A stretch of 64,000 nucleotides of DNA from an uncultured Aquimarina sp. (GCA_947498455.1 CANMKK010000009.1:62001-126000), one strand, 5' to 3'. Positions 9,178 to 18,258 are shown, counted from the stretch's first letter. Notes: generated by a model from the sequence alone, not told the origin. Made by a program: numbers and translations.

Positions 9178-10071
9178 TTGTTGACAATAGAAAAATATGG
9201 AGCTATAGATATTGGTTCTAATGCGATACGATTATTAATAAGTAGTGTTCATGAAGAAGATGGTAAGGTAACAAGGTTTAAAAAAACGAGTTTGGTGAGA
9301 GTTCCGATTCGATTGGGAGCAGATGTTTTCCGAACGAAAGAGGTATCAGAAGATAACATTATTAGGATGTTAGATACCATGCAGGCATATCAGCTTTTAA
9401 TGAAAACTCATAAAGTCGTAAGATATAAAGCTTGTGCAACATCTGCAATGCGAGAAGCAGAGAATGGTAAGAAAGTAGTGCAACTAATACGAGAGAAAAC
9501 TGGTATTCAGATAGACATTATTGATGGAGCAGAAGAAGCAGCTATAATTGCGATGACTGATCTTAATGAACTGATCAATACAGATGCAACCTATTTATAT
9601 GTAGATGTAGGTGGAGGAAGCACAGAATTTACATTATATAATAATGGAAAAATTGTGATATCGAGATCGTTTAAGTTAGGTACCGTTAGGTTGCTTAATA
9701 ACTTGGTATCCGATGAGATTTGGAAGGAAGTAGAAGAGTGGATTTTCGAAAACACAAAGAACTATACCAGAATATCTTTAATAGGTACTGGAGGTAATAT
9801 TAATAATATTTTCAAGAATAGTAAAAAAGAAGTAGGTAAACCTCTTTCGTTTTTATATTTAAGCTCATACTATGAATTATTAAACTCTTTATCTTATGAA
9901 GAAAGAATATGGAAACTTAATTTAAACCAAGATAGAGCCGATGTTATTGTACCAGCGGTCAAAATATATTTATCAGCTATGAAATGGAGTGGTGCAAGAA
10001 AAATTCACGTACCAAAAATAGGTCTGTCAGATGGGATTATTAAGTTTTTATATAGTAAAAAACAATTTTAA
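9178..10071 (+). CDS. ppx: Short Ppx/GppA exopolyphosphatase-family protein
   Basis: This is an actin-fold phosphatase that hydrolyses polyphosphate or pppGpp. At 297 residues it is the short form, lacking the C-terminal HD-like domain of E. coli Ppx (about 500 residues). Nucleotide-binding motifs are AIDIGSNAIRLLI near the N-terminus, YVDVGGGSTEF in the middle, and a LIGTGGNINN stretch. The start is TTG at 9178 or TTG at 9181; no ATG fits the conserved N-terminus. It completes the sixA-ppk1-ppx operon. Confidence 0.92.
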   Translation: MLTIEKYGAIDIGSNAIRLLISSVHEEDGKVTRFKKTSLVRVPIRLGADVFRTKEVSEDNIIRMLDTMQAYQLLMKTHKVVRYKACATSAMREAENGKKVVQLIREKTGIQIDIIDGAEEAAIIAMTDLNELINTDATYLYVDVGGGSTEFTLYNNGKIVISRSFKLGTVRLLNNLVSDEIWKEVEEWIFENTKNYTRISLIGTGGNINNIFKNSKKEVGKPLSFLYLSSYYELLNSLSYEERIWKLNLNQDRADVIVPAVKIYLSAMKWSGARKIHVPKIGLSDGIIKFLYSKKQF

Positions 10072-10196
10072 ATATGTGATATAATTCATTTATTTTTTCT
10101 TAATTTTAAGTGTAAAATTCCCCATTATATAGAAAATTTTAAGAAAAACCATTTTTTTATATTAAATTGTAATTTTAACCAATACTACTATCGATT

Positions 10197-10754
10197 ATGA
10201 AAAAAGCATTACTTTTAGTTATAGCATTGATATCAGGAGTCTTTATTTCTGAAGCACAAGAGTCAAGATATGGAATCAGAGTCGGAGCAAACTTAAGCTC
10301 GATAAGCTCAGACGATATCCCTGAAAATTTAGAAGACGGAAGAGTAGGGGTTGTTGTAGGTTTTCTTGCTGATTTTGCTATAAATTCAAAATTAAGAATT
10401 CAACCAGAATTACAATATTCTGGTCAAGGAAATAAAGATAAAGATTTAAGAGTGAATTATATACAATTACCTGTAATCCTGAAATATAATTTTACAAATG
10501 TTTTTAATGTTCAATTAGGCCCTCAGGCAGGTATAAAAATATGGGAATGGGAAGATAATCAAAATGGTAATACTGACTTTGGTACATTCGATTTTGCAGC
10601 AGTTGCAGGAATTGGTGTTAATATAACGGATAACTTCTTTGTAGATTTAAGATATGCATTTGGATTATCAAATGTTTTTGATGATAAAGATTTGATTATT
10701 GACTTAGATGGGAAAAGTAGAAATATCCAATTATCAGTAGGCTATAGGCTTTAA
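10197..10754 (+). CDS. Outer-membrane beta-barrel protein (PorT/OMP_b-brl family)
   Basis: The protein has 185 residues with a clear signal peptide (1-20 or so, ending SEAQ). Alternating amphipathic strands follow, with the pattern of eight-stranded Bacteroidetes barrels: GIRVGANLSS, PELQYSGQG, YIQLPVILKYNF, VQLGPQAGI, VAGIGVNITDNFFVDLRYAFG and IQLSVGYRL, ending in the aromatic/hydrophobic YRL. It lies 125 bases after ppx and ends at a strong terminator, so it is probably a separate transcript. The cargo or role is unknown. Confidence 0.86.
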   Translation: MKKALLLVIALISGVFISEAQESRYGIRVGANLSSISSDDIPENLEDGRVGVVVGFLADFAINSKLRIQPELQYSGQGNKDKDLRVNYIQLPVILKYNFTNVFNVQLGPQAGIKIWEWEDNQNGNTDFGTFDFAAVAGIGVNITDNFFVDLRYAFGLSNVFDDKDLIIDLDGKSRNIQLSVGYRL

Positions 10755-10765
10755 TTGATTTAGAT

Positions 10766-10813
10766 AATAAAAGAGAAAAAGACCATGCAAAACATGGTCT
10801 TTTTCTTTTATTA
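10766..10813. terminator. Bidirectional intrinsic terminator
   Basis: A long inverted repeat surrounds the loop CAAAA (10788-10792). The arms contain AAAAAGACCATG and CATGGTCTTTTT and extend to about 21 paired bases with one 2-base bulge. A-rich and T-rich flanks give a T-run on both strands. It separates the barrel gene (+) from the convergent Crp/Fnr gene (-). Confidence 0.88.
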
Positions 10814-10839
10814 TTATACTTGTTCTATTGGCTATATTA

Positions 10840-11556
10840 TTACTCCAGTTGTATAGTATTTCTGCAATAATCAAAGAACCCTTTTTTTAGCGTGATATTT
10901 CTTTTTCTATAATCTATTAATGCTTTACTCTTTAATTCATTAATAAAATTATTTGTTGTCACTCTTGATGTTCTTGTGTATGTGGCTAATTCATCCTGAT
11001 TAAAAGGAGAGTTAATTATTGTACTGTCCGAAGAACTAGAGGGTTGTTCGAACTTATGCTTAAGCTCCATTAAAACACTTATCAATCTGTGTTTTGCAGA
11101 TCTGATTTGTAATGTTTTTATTCTTTTTTCAATTTCAGCATATTCATCTTTTAAAAGAGGTAATAAGATTTTATAAGAATTCTTGGTACCATTAGTAATT
11201 TGATATATATCTTTTAAATCAAATTCATAAATGACTGTAGTGTTGCAAATTGACATATACGAAAAATTGGAGTAAAAATTTCCATATATAAAATCCAATC
11301 CGAAAACTTGATTTTTAGTCAATAGCATAGGGATTGTTTCTTCCCCTTCTTCAGATAAATATGTGATTTTAATAGATCCATTCTTAACTAAATAAAACTT
11401 TTCTTCAAAGCGTTTATTTTGGAATATAATCTCATTTTTCTTATAGGTTGTTTTCCTGTAGTTTTTGATCTGCATTAATGCAGTTAATAAATCTTTTTCC
11501 ATTTGAGTTTGTGTGTGTAAATTATTTTTAGTTGTTAATAAAACTTGAATAAACAT
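10840..11556 (-). CDS. Crp/Fnr-family transcriptional regulator
   Basis: The protein has 238 residues. A cyclic-nucleotide-binding-type beta barrel (about 30-140: IIFQNKRFEEKFYLVKNGSI, then a TIPMLLTKNQVFG stretch) precedes a C-terminal winged helix (NQDELATYTRTSRVTTNNFI, about 190-215). There is no Fnr-type cysteine cluster, so an oxygen-sensing Fe-S centre is unlikely. It is transcribed divergently from the mini-ORF/adenylation-ferric-reductase unit across a roughly 190-bp gap, which makes that unit a candidate target (inference). The N-terminal 18 or so residues may be overextended, since an internal ATG (MEKDLL) is an alternative start. Confidence 0.88.
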   Translation of the reverse strand: MFIQVLLTTKNNLHTQTQMEKDLLTALMQIKNYRKTTYKKNEIIFQNKRFEEKFYLVKNGSIKITYLSEEGEETIPMLLTKNQVFGLDFIYGNFYSNFSYMSICNTTVIYEFDLKDIYQITNGTKNSYKILLPLLKDEYAEIEKRIKTLQIRSAKHRLISVLMELKHKFEQPSSSSDSTIINSPFNQDELATYTRTSRVTTNNFINELKSKALIDYRKRNITLKKGFFDYCRNTIQLE

Positions 11557-11582
11557 AAAATATTGTTAATTGTATAATTAAT

Positions 11583-11606
11583 AATCATTATTATTACGTA
11601 ATGATT
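11583..11606. promoter_or_regulatory. 8-8-8 inverted repeat upstream of the Crp/Fnr gene
   Basis: The perfect arms AATCATTA (11583-11590) and TAATGATT (11599-11606) are separated by 8 bases. The repeat lies 27 bases upstream of the regulator's first codon. Two-fold symmetry and position suit an operator, possibly autoregulatory. Crp-type sites usually have shorter spacers, so this may instead bind another protein. Confidence 0.35.
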
Positions 11607-11747
11607 TTACGTTTTAAGAGTAATTTTATCAGTTTCATAATTAAAATAAAGCATATTTTGTGTTAGCTATTTTACATAATTAATTACTTGACTATTCTAA
11701 TTTAGTGGTCAAATATTAAAATATAAACCTTTTAATTAACACAAATT

Positions 11748-11852
11748 ATGTTTATCAAATTAGAATTTAGAGGCCGCTCTACTTTATGCGCGGTTTCTTC
11801 CCTCCAGTTATTCTCTAATCATAAATATGCATTACAGATTACATTAAAATAG
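11748..11852 (+). CDS. 34-codon mini-ORF abutting the adenylation-ferric-reductase gene
   Basis: The frame starts ATG at 11748 and ends TAG at 11850-11852; the next base is the A of the following gene's ATG. The peptide (MFIKLEFRGRSTLCAVSSLQ, then 14 more residues ending ITLK) is basic, with one cysteine and no signal peptide. The local DNA is richer in G and C than its surroundings (GGCCGC, GCGCGG), unlike ordinary AT-rich spacer here. It might be a translationally coupled leader peptide, a small partner or substrate of the enzyme, or a chance ORF. No family is recognised. Confidence 0.4.
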   Translation: MFIKLEFRGRSTLCAVSSLQLFSNHKYALQITLK

Positions 11853-14800
11853 ATGTCTAGTATGGAGACAATAGTTTCTCGTGATAATATTTCTGAAGCA
11901 GAAGTACGCGAAACTCATGGATTTTCTACAATCATCCAGGGAGACACTTTTAATAAGGAAGCAATTGCTAACCTTACCTCATCAGATCAATATCTTTTTC
12001 GGAGATTTGGTCAGGGACCAATTACCAAGATTCCTTATAGATGTATTCATCATGCTTTTGAAGCACAGGTAAAGGCTAATCCAAATGAAATTGCTGCCTA
12101 TCATTTAGCAAAATCTTTAACATATAAAGAATTAGATGATCAAGCTACATTGCTAGCATCAGAGCTTATTGCGAATGGAGTAAAAAGAGGGGATAACGTA
12201 GGGCTTTTTGTACAACGTTCTATCCCAATGTTAGTAGGTATTATTGGTATATTAAAAGCAGGTGCTGCTTATGTTCCACAACATATAGGGTTAGCACCAG
12301 AGAAGCATTTAAAGTATGTAACTAAAGAAGCCGCTTTAAAAGTGGTACTGACCATATCTGAATTTAAGGAATTAGTGCCTATTTCTTCGGATTATGTTAC
12401 CATAGTGATTGACGAATTTATAAAGAATAATGAGTCAACAAAAACTCCGAAGCTTCCTAAAATCGATACCTCAGAAAATGATACTTGTTATATAATTTTC
12501 ACATCAGGAACTACCGGAATGCCTAATGGGGTACAGGTTACCCATGGAAATTTATGTAATATGCTCCTTAGTAGTCCTGGGAATTTAGGGATGCGACCTG
12601 GATTAAAAGTTGGACAGATATTAAGTATTGCATTTGATATGTGTGTTTGGGAAATTCTCGGAGCATTGTCAAATGGATCAACTTTAGTAATTAGGGGTAA
12701 GAATATTCAGGAAACAGTAAGTAAAGTCGATGTAGTTATCTCTACACCTACGATTTTAAGTTCTTTGGATATAAAGCTTTGTAAAAATGTAAAAACAGCA
12801 GCTGTTGCTGGTGAGCCATGTCCTAGAGTTTTAGCAGAAAAATGGTCAGAGTTCTGTGCTTTTTACAATTCTTGTGGACCAACAGAGGTGACTATAGTAA
12901 ATACTGCTCAACGATTTCATGCTACTGATCCTGTATTGACCATAGGTACTCCAATGCCCAATACTACAGTATATATTTTGGATGAAAATTTAGAACCATG
13001 TAAAATTGGTGAGCCTGGAGAAATGTGGGCGGGAGGACTTTGTGTATCAAAAGGATATATTAATAATTCCGTACTTACAAACGAAAGGTATGTTGATGAT
13101 CCATTTCTTAAAGGAGGTAGAAAAATGTTTAGGACACGTGATTTGGGAAAATGGACAATGGATGGTGAATTAGAACATTTAGGAAGGACAGATGATCAGG
13201 TAAAAATATGCGGATTTAGAGTTGAACTCGATTCAGTTTCATCTATTATCGAAAAAATGCCACAATCTAAAAGAGCAGTTACGGTAAAGGTGGATAATAG
13301 AACATTGGCAACATTTGTGAGTCCAGTTGGTATCGATAAAGAAACGGTAAAAAATGCTGTTGCAGCAGAACTACCGTACTATTGTGTGCCTAGTATAGTA
13401 ATTTCTATGGCAGAGCTACCGATGACTAGTAGAGGAAAAATTGATAAAAGAAAACTATTAGGATTAATAGATGATCATGAAATGCAATCTAAAACAGAGG
13501 ATAAACCGATTCAGCAATTGAATAATGTTGTCCCTGCTAATTTGGTTAAAAAACCTGATAATGGAGAAGAGATTCCAGATCTGGAGTTAGTACAATTACC
13601 AAAACAGAAAAAACCCTTTAGTAGAATATGGAAAGGAGAGACATTGATGCATTACTATCGTTTATTTGCTATAATGTTGATAGTAAATATAGGATTGATG
13701 ATTTATGGAGCAACTAGTGGAAATTGGTGGCTAGAGTCTTCTGTAAGATTAGATATAATAGCCAAAATCTCATTGATTAATTTTACAATAGGAATACTGA
13801 TTAGACAACAATATATTATTAATTTTTTATTTTGGTTGGCTACTAGTATACCAACAAGTTGGCCTTTATCTATACGTAGGAGAGCTGGTAAAGTGTATCA
13901 TTTTGGCGGGATTCATATAGGAGGAACTGTCAGTGGGACTCTGTGGTTCTTACTTTTTATGGGAACTTTATTTTATGAATTTTTTAATGAATTAAGTTCT
14001 AATTATGGTAGCCTTTCTTTATTGTGGATAACATCTGTTCTTTCTGGAGTTCTGGTGTATATGATCATCATGGCTCTTCCGAAAATGAGAGCTAAATATC
14101 ATAATAATTTCGAAAAAACACATCGATTTGGAGGTTGGTCCGCTTTAGCGCTATTCTGGTTACAGACAATAATTATTGTAAAAAATCAAAATGTAGAAAT
14201 AAGTTTCGGATCAGCATTATTGAACTCCTTTAGTTTTTGGATGTTAGTATTAATAACATTTAGTATTCTTTTACCTTGGTTACGACTAAAGAAAGTAAAG
14301 GTTGATATTACAAGACCATCAAACCACGTTATTCTGGCAAGGTTTAATCATGGCGAAACACCATTTGCCGGATCTTCAACAACGATTAGCCGAGATCCGT
14401 TGATGGAATGGCATTCTTTTGCTAATGTTCCAGAGCCTGGTAAAGACGGATTTAGACTTACTATTTCCAGGGCAGGTGATTGGACAGGAGAATTAATAGA
14501 TGATATGCCAGAACACGTATGGGTCAAAGGTATTACCACAGCCGGAGTTGGGAATATTGATAAACTTTTTAAGAAAGTTATTTGGGTTGCTACAGGAAGT
14601 GGTATAGGACCTTGTTTACCACATCTTTTATCACAAGAAATACCATCTCGATTAGTTTGGGCAACTAGGAATCCTAGAAAAACATATGGAGACGAACTTG
14701 TGGATGAAATTTTAGATGTACAACCAGAAGCCATCATTTGGGATACTGATGCTAATGGTAAACCAGATATGGTGAAGTTGGCATATAAAGTTTATAAAGA

Positions 14801-14912
14801 CTTCGATGCGGAAGCAATTATATGTATATCAAATAAAAAACTTACCTGGAAAGTAGTGTATGGAATGGAGAGTAGAGGAATTCCGGCTTACGGAGCTATT
14901 TGGGATTCTTAA
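11853..14912 (+). CDS. NRPS-like adenylation domain fused to ferric-reductase-like membrane oxidoreductase
   Basis: The protein has 1019 residues. Residues about 60-545 are an amino-acid-type adenylation domain with recognisable cores: TSGTTGMPNGV (217-227), AFDMCVWE (A4, Asp262), NSCGPTE, GGLCVSKGYIN, RTRDLGKW, GRTDDQVKICGFRVE and TSRGKIDKRKL. No carrier-protein domain follows. After a 60-residue linker come about six membrane helices (600-830) with histidines in KVYHFGGIHIGG and KYHNNFEKTHRFGG, which could be haem ligands. A cytosolic flavin/NAD-binding module follows, with VATGSGIGPCLPHLL. This architecture resembles fungal TmpA-type membrane oxidoreductases and related bacterial proteins whose product is unknown. 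The A3 lysine of TGxPKG is replaced by Asn225. Confidence 0.88.
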   Translation: MSSMETIVSRDNISEAEVRETHGFSTIIQGDTFNKEAIANLTSSDQYLFRRFGQGPITKIPYRCIHHAFEAQVKANPNEIAAYHLAKSLTYKELDDQATLLASELIANGVKRGDNVGLFVQRSIPMLVGIIGILKAGAAYVPQHIGLAPEKHLKYVTKEAALKVVLTISEFKELVPISSDYVTIVIDEFIKNNESTKTPKLPKIDTSENDTCYIIFTSGTTGMPNGVQVTHGNLCNMLLSSPGNLGMRPGLKVGQILSIAFDMCVWEILGALSNGSTLVIRGKNIQETVSKVDVVISTPTILSSLDIKLCKNVKTAAVAGEPCPRVLAEKWSEFCAFYNSCGPTEVTIVNTAQRFHATDPVLTIGTPMPNTTVYILDENLEPCKIGEPGEMWAGGLCVSKGYINNSVLTNERYVDDPFLKGGRKMFRTRDLGKWTMDGELEHLGRTDDQVKICGFRVELDSVSSIIEKMPQSKRAVTVKVDNRTLATFVSPVGIDKETVKNAVAAELPYYCVPSIVISMAELPMTSRGKIDKRKLLGLIDDHEMQSKTEDKPIQQLNNVVPANLVKKPDNGEEIPDLELVQLPKQKKPFSRIWKGETLMHYYRLFAIMLIVNIGLMIYGATSGNWWLESSVRLDIIAKISLINFTIGILIRQQYIINFLFWLATSIPTSWPLSIRRRAGKVYHFGGIHIGGTVSGTLWFLLFMGTLFYEFFNELSSNYGSLSLLWITSVLSGVLVYMIIMALPKMRAKYHNNFEKTHRFGGWSALALFWLQTIIIVKNQNVEISFGSALLNSFSFWMLVLITFSILLPWLRLKKVKVDITRPSNHVILARFNHGETPFAGSSTTISRDPLMEWHSFANVPEPGKDGFRLTISRAGDWTGELIDDMPEHVWVKGITTAGVGNIDKLFKKVIWVATGSGIGPCLPHLLSQEIPSRLVWATRNPRKTYGDELVDEILDVQPEAIIWDTDANGKPDMVKLAYKVYKDFDAEAIICISNKKLTWKVVYGMESRGIPAYGAIWDS

Positions 14913-15089
14913 CTCTTACTTAAACTAGACATCAATTCTTTATTTGTCACTAAAAAATTGATATACATATATCACATTGACAAATCTAACAATGTAATTT
15001 TCAATACCATTTATAATAGTATTAAAAGGTAATTATTTCGAATGTGCGAAATAGTTAGTAAGAAAGTTATGATCATAAAATTAAAACAA

Positions 15090-15878
15090 ATGAATGTAAA
15101 AATAGAACAAAAAGGCAGGGTAGTGATAATCACCCTTAATCGTCCTAAGGCATTAAATGCATTAAATACTGAATTGATGCAAGAGATGGTTGATGCCATG
15201 AAAACGCTAGATAAAGACCCTAGTGTAGGTTGTTTTTTGATCACAGGATCAGAAAAAGCATTTGCAGCAGGAGCTGATATAAAGGAAATGGAAAACAAAT
15301 CCTTTATTGATATGTATAATGAAGATTATTTTTCTGGGTGGGAAGCATTTACTGCATTGCGTACACCAAAGATAGCAGCTGTTTCTGGCTATGCCTTAGG
15401 TGGTGGCTGTGAGTTGGCAATGATGTGTGATATCTTATATGCTTCGGATACAGCAAAGTTTGGGCAACCAGAAATTAAACTTGGTGTTATTCCGGGAATT
15501 GGAGGTACACAGAGGTTAACAAAAACAATTGGCAAGACCAAAGCAATGGATCTCATCCTGACTGGACGTCTTATAGATGCAGAAGAAGCCGAAAAAATTG
15601 GTTTAGTAGCCAGAGTTTTCCCAGCAAAAGAACTATTAGATAAATCAATAGAAATAGCTCAGACCATAGCTTCATATAGTAAGATTGCTGCTATGACAGC
15701 TAGAGAAGCTGTCGATAGGGCTATGGAATTAGGAACGCGAGAAGGAATACTATTCGAACGTAGGGTATTCCATGCATTGTTTGACACTCTTGACCAAAGA
15801 GAAGGAATGAAGGCATTTATAGAGAAACGACAACCTAATTTTAATAAAAAAGAAGAAGTAAAACATCATAATATATAA
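15090..15878 (+). CDS. Enoyl-CoA hydratase/isomerase (crotonase family)
   Basis: The likely reaction is hydration of 2-enoyl-CoA in beta-oxidation. The crotonase signature is present: oxyanion-hole segments [11 protein letters not shown] and [10 protein letters not shown], and the two acid residues expected for hydratases (Glu in GGGCELAM and Glu in FGQPEIKLG). I chose ATG 15090 ([19 protein letters not shown], 262 residues) because the family begins there. An upstream ATG at 15042 would add 16 poorly conserved residues. It follows the adenylation-reductase gene by about 180 bases, and any functional link is only positional. Confidence 0.92.
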   Translation: MNVKIEQKGRVVIITLNRPKALNALNTELMQEMVDAMKTLDKDPSVGCFLITGSEKAFAAGADIKEMENKSFIDMYNEDYFSGWEAFTALRTPKIAAVSGYALGGGCELAMMCDILYASDTAKFGQPEIKLGVIPGIGGTQRLTKTIGKTKAMDLILTGRLIDAEEAEKIGLVARVFPAKELLDKSIEIAQTIASYSKIAAMTAREAVDRAMELGTREGILFERRVFHALFDTLDQREGMKAFIEKRQPNFNKKEEVKHHNI

Positions 15879-15923
15879 CCTTTCTAATTTAATTAACACA
15901 CTATTTATTTTAAAAATTTAATC

Positions 15924-16658
15924 ATGAAAAAAATCATCATATTATTAATTGCGGTAAGCTTTCAATATTCAACCTTACAAGCACAAGAAGAAAAAAAGAA
16001 AAAAGCAAATTTAGCAGTAAAAGTAATCCAAAATAGTCAAGCAGGTTTTTCTCCTTTATTTGTAGGAAGTTTTGAAACTAATAAAAACTTTGATATAACA
16101 TTCTATAGCATGTTCTGGACAAATACTGCATTTGGTAATGTACAGTCTGGTAGTGATCAATTATTAGAAACAGGTATTGGATTGGGATTTAAATTAATGG
16201 GTGGAAATTTATTCTTAAATCCAGGAGTAGGGTTTGGTCACGGAAAATTCTTTTCGGATGTTGGTGGAACTTTAATTGGTGAAGCTGTGATACCCAATAC
16301 TTTTGTGGCTTATCATGATGCTATTTTTGATATAGAGGCTTATATAGCTTACTATAAGTCATTAAGAGATCGAGATGATATCTCCACAAGAGATTTATTT
16401 CTTTTCTGGGCAGCACCTGGAATTAACGTAAGTGACCGTGTTGTATTAGGTGGATTCTTTGAAGAATTAGCATTTATGAATCTAGAAGACGATAACGGCA
16501 CAGATGAAAATATACAAGTATATCGATTTTTAGGCGGATCTGTAAAACTAAAACTAGATAATGGCTTGGCATTTAGATTTTCTGCCGGAGCTAATTTAGT
16601 TTCTGATGTTGGTGCATCTGATGAGTTTTATAAAGTGTCTGCATTTATACCCCTATAG
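15924..16658 (+). CDS. Outer-membrane/periplasmic protein of unknown function (barrel-like)
   Basis: This is a 244-residue exported protein with a signal peptide (about 1-21, ending LQAQ) and then a short Glu/Lys-rich stretch. Repeated amphipathic strands rich in Gly and aromatics follow (LGFKLMGGNLFLNPGVGFGHG, FLFWAAPGINVSDRVVLGGF, FRFSAGANLV), suggesting a small beta barrel. I do not recognise a characterised family. It has its own strong terminator downstream. Confidence 0.8.
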   Translation: MKKIIILLIAVSFQYSTLQAQEEKKKKANLAVKVIQNSQAGFSPLFVGSFETNKNFDITFYSMFWTNTAFGNVQSGSDQLLETGIGLGFKLMGGNLFLNPGVGFGHGKFFSDVGGTLIGEAVIPNTFVAYHDAIFDIEAYIAYYKSLRDRDDISTRDLFLFWAAPGINVSDRVVLGGFFEELAFMNLEDDNGTDENIQVYRFLGGSVKLKLDNGLAFRFSAGANLVSDVGASDEFYKVSAFIPL

Positions 16659-16754
16659 TGCACTAAATAACACCAAAACAACTATAATCATACAAAAGAG
16701 GTGTTAATTATATCAGAGTAATGTTAATTTTAACATTATGAGGTATATATTAGA

Positions 16755-16788
16755 CGAGGTTGCTTATTTAGGCAGCCTCGTTTTTTTT
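16755..16788 (+). terminator. Intrinsic terminator after the barrel-like gene
   Basis: The stem is CGAGGTTGC / GCAGCCTCG (16755-16763 and 16772-16780) with one G-T wobble and an 8-base loop. Eight T residues follow (16781-16788). It ends the plus-strand transcript before the convergent miaE gene. Confidence 0.9.
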
Positions 16789-16816
16789 ACTTTTTGAAGT
16801 ATATAAATATTGATAT

Positions 16817-17398
16817 TTATCCATGTATGGATTCCTTAGTACCTAGAGATTTCATGATTTCGGCCTCATAAATCAACAAGTCACTCCATTTTTTATCAAC
16901 TTCTTCACGGTTTCCGTATTGACGTGCAAAACTTAGAAACATAGTATAATGATTAGCTTCACTGACCATTAAATCTTTATAAAACTTGGCTAACTCTTGG
17001 TCTTCTAATTCTTCCGATAATAATTTAAAACGTTCACAACTACGAGCTTCAATTAATGCTGCATATAATAATCGATGTACCAGTTGTGTTGTTCTACTTC
17101 CTCCTTTAGGAAAAAAAGTAACTAATTTGATTACATATTCATCTTTACGATCTCTTCCTAAAATCCATCCTCGTTCTAGAATCTTATCATGAACCATTTT
17201 AAAATGACTAATTTCTTCTTTCACTAATTTGGTCATTTCCTGTACGAGTTCTGTATACTCAGGGAAACTTACAATTAGTGATATAGCAGTAGAAGTAGCT
17301 TTCTGTTCGCAATATGCATGATCTGTAAGAATCTCTTCAATGTTTTTTTCTGCAATACGAACCCATCTGGGATCTGTTGGAAGTTTAAGACCTAGCAT
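16817..17398 (-). CDS. miaE: tRNA-(ms2io6A37) hydroxylase MiaE
   Basis: MiaE is a diiron mono-oxygenase that hydroxylates the isopentenyl group of ms2i6A at tRNA position 37. The 193-residue protein has ferritin-like four-helix-bundle ligand motifs: EEISHFKMVHDKIL, EARSCERFKLLSEEL and SEANHYTMFL (Glu/His sets). It is transcribed with dnaX upstream on the same strand, separated by 160 bases, so a shared transcript is possible but not shown. Confidence 0.92.
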   Translation of the reverse strand: MLGLKLPTDPRWVRIAEKNIEEILTDHAYCEQKATSTAISLIVSFPEYTELVQEMTKLVKEEISHFKMVHDKILERGWILGRDRKDEYVIKLVTFFPKGGSRTTQLVHRLLYAALIEARSCERFKLLSEELEDQELAKFYKDLMVSEANHYTMFLSFARQYGNREEVDKKWSDLLIYEAEIMKSLGTKESIHG

Positions 17399-17559
17399 AT
17401 ATCTAACTTTTTAATATTCTCAAGAGGTTTATACAATGCAAAGATATTATAAAATGTAGGTACTTCGAATTATTCTCTGGAAAGTTAGAGTTTGGTTTGA
17501 GGTTTGAGTAAGCTAAACGCTAATAGCTGATAACAAAATAACCTTCAATGAGAGAGAGG

Positions 17560-18258
17560 TTAAATATCTAAATCAAAAGAAGAACGAAGCTTATCAATCA
17601 AAGGATTTTTTTCTTTTAATTTTTCGTACTTATCTTGTGGGGTAAAAGCATATTTTTTTGAAGCTTCCTCGTTTACAGTAATATGCAAAGTGACACTATA
17701 GTTATCTAGTTTTTTATAGATAAATTGAAGCAATCCAGATTGTGCACTTTCTAAATCAATCTTCATAGATTCATTTGGAAGTTCAAGGCAAATTTTCGTT
17801 CCATCTAATCTAGGGATATTCATAGCAAACATAGAACCAATAATACGTTCTCCTTTTTTATCCTGACTCTTACCATATTCAATCCAGGCAGCTTTCATTT
17901 GCTCTTCGGTAAAAGAAGATGTAGGTAAGTTTGCTGGATCGACTACTTTTTCTACTTTGCTTTCTTCGTGCTCTTTTTTCTTACGGATACTATTTAACGA
18001 TAATCCCGATGTTTTTCTTTCTCTTCGTTGTAATAAAGATTTTTTTTCTTCTGGTTTCTTATTTTCTATAGTTTTTTCCTCTATAGGTACTTCATTTGAG
18101 CCAGGTTGTAATTGGTTTTTAACTTCTGCAGGATTAGAAGTAGTTTGTTGTTTTTCAGACACATTGGTAACTTGTTCATTCTTCTTTTCTTTAGTAGAAT
18201 CAGTTAATATTGTCTGTTGATTTTTAAAATAATCAGGCGGGATTATATATGGCTGTCC
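17560..18258 (-). CDS. dnaX: DnaX tau-specific C-terminal extension (-1 frame)
   Basis: This open frame is in the -1 frame relative to the end of the gamma ORF and joins it at the slippery run with no stop between. It adds about 232 residues: GQPYIIPPDYFKN, a Glu/Lys/Ser-rich linker, then a folded segment (FTEEQMKAAWIEYGKSQDKK) like the tau C-terminal domain that contacts the polymerase alpha subunit. An apparent GTG at 18162 is unlikely to be a genuine start, because conserved tau sequence begins before it. A full tau would be about 590 residues. It could be reached by -1 frameshifting, by transcript slippage, or by a sequence error of one A. Confidence 0.8.
   Translation of the reverse strand, partial: GQPYIIPPDYFKNQQTILTDSTKEKKNEQVTNVSEKQQTTSNPAEVKNQLQPGSNEVPIEEKTIENKKPEEKKSLLQRRERKTSGLSLNSIRKKKEHEESKVEKVVDPANLPTSSFTEEQMKAAWIEYGKSQDKKGERIIGSMFAMNIPRLDGTKICLELPNESMKIDLESAQSGLLQFIYKKLDNYSVTLHITVNEEASKKYAFTPQDKYEKLKEKNPLIDKLRSSFDLDI

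Noticed and set aside
14348-14737. 129-codon minus-strand ORF inside the adenylation-reductase gene
   Set aside because: It lies antisense to clear flavin/NAD-binding coding sequence and has no domain or start context of its own.
15042-15089. Upstream ATG start for the crotonase
   Set aside because: The extra 16 residues are not part of the usual crotonase N-terminus, which begins at ATG 15090.
18162-18164. GTG as a separate start for a short protein downstream of gamma
   Set aside because: The same frame is open upstream to the slippery site and carries conserved tau sequence (PYIIPPDYF) before this codon.
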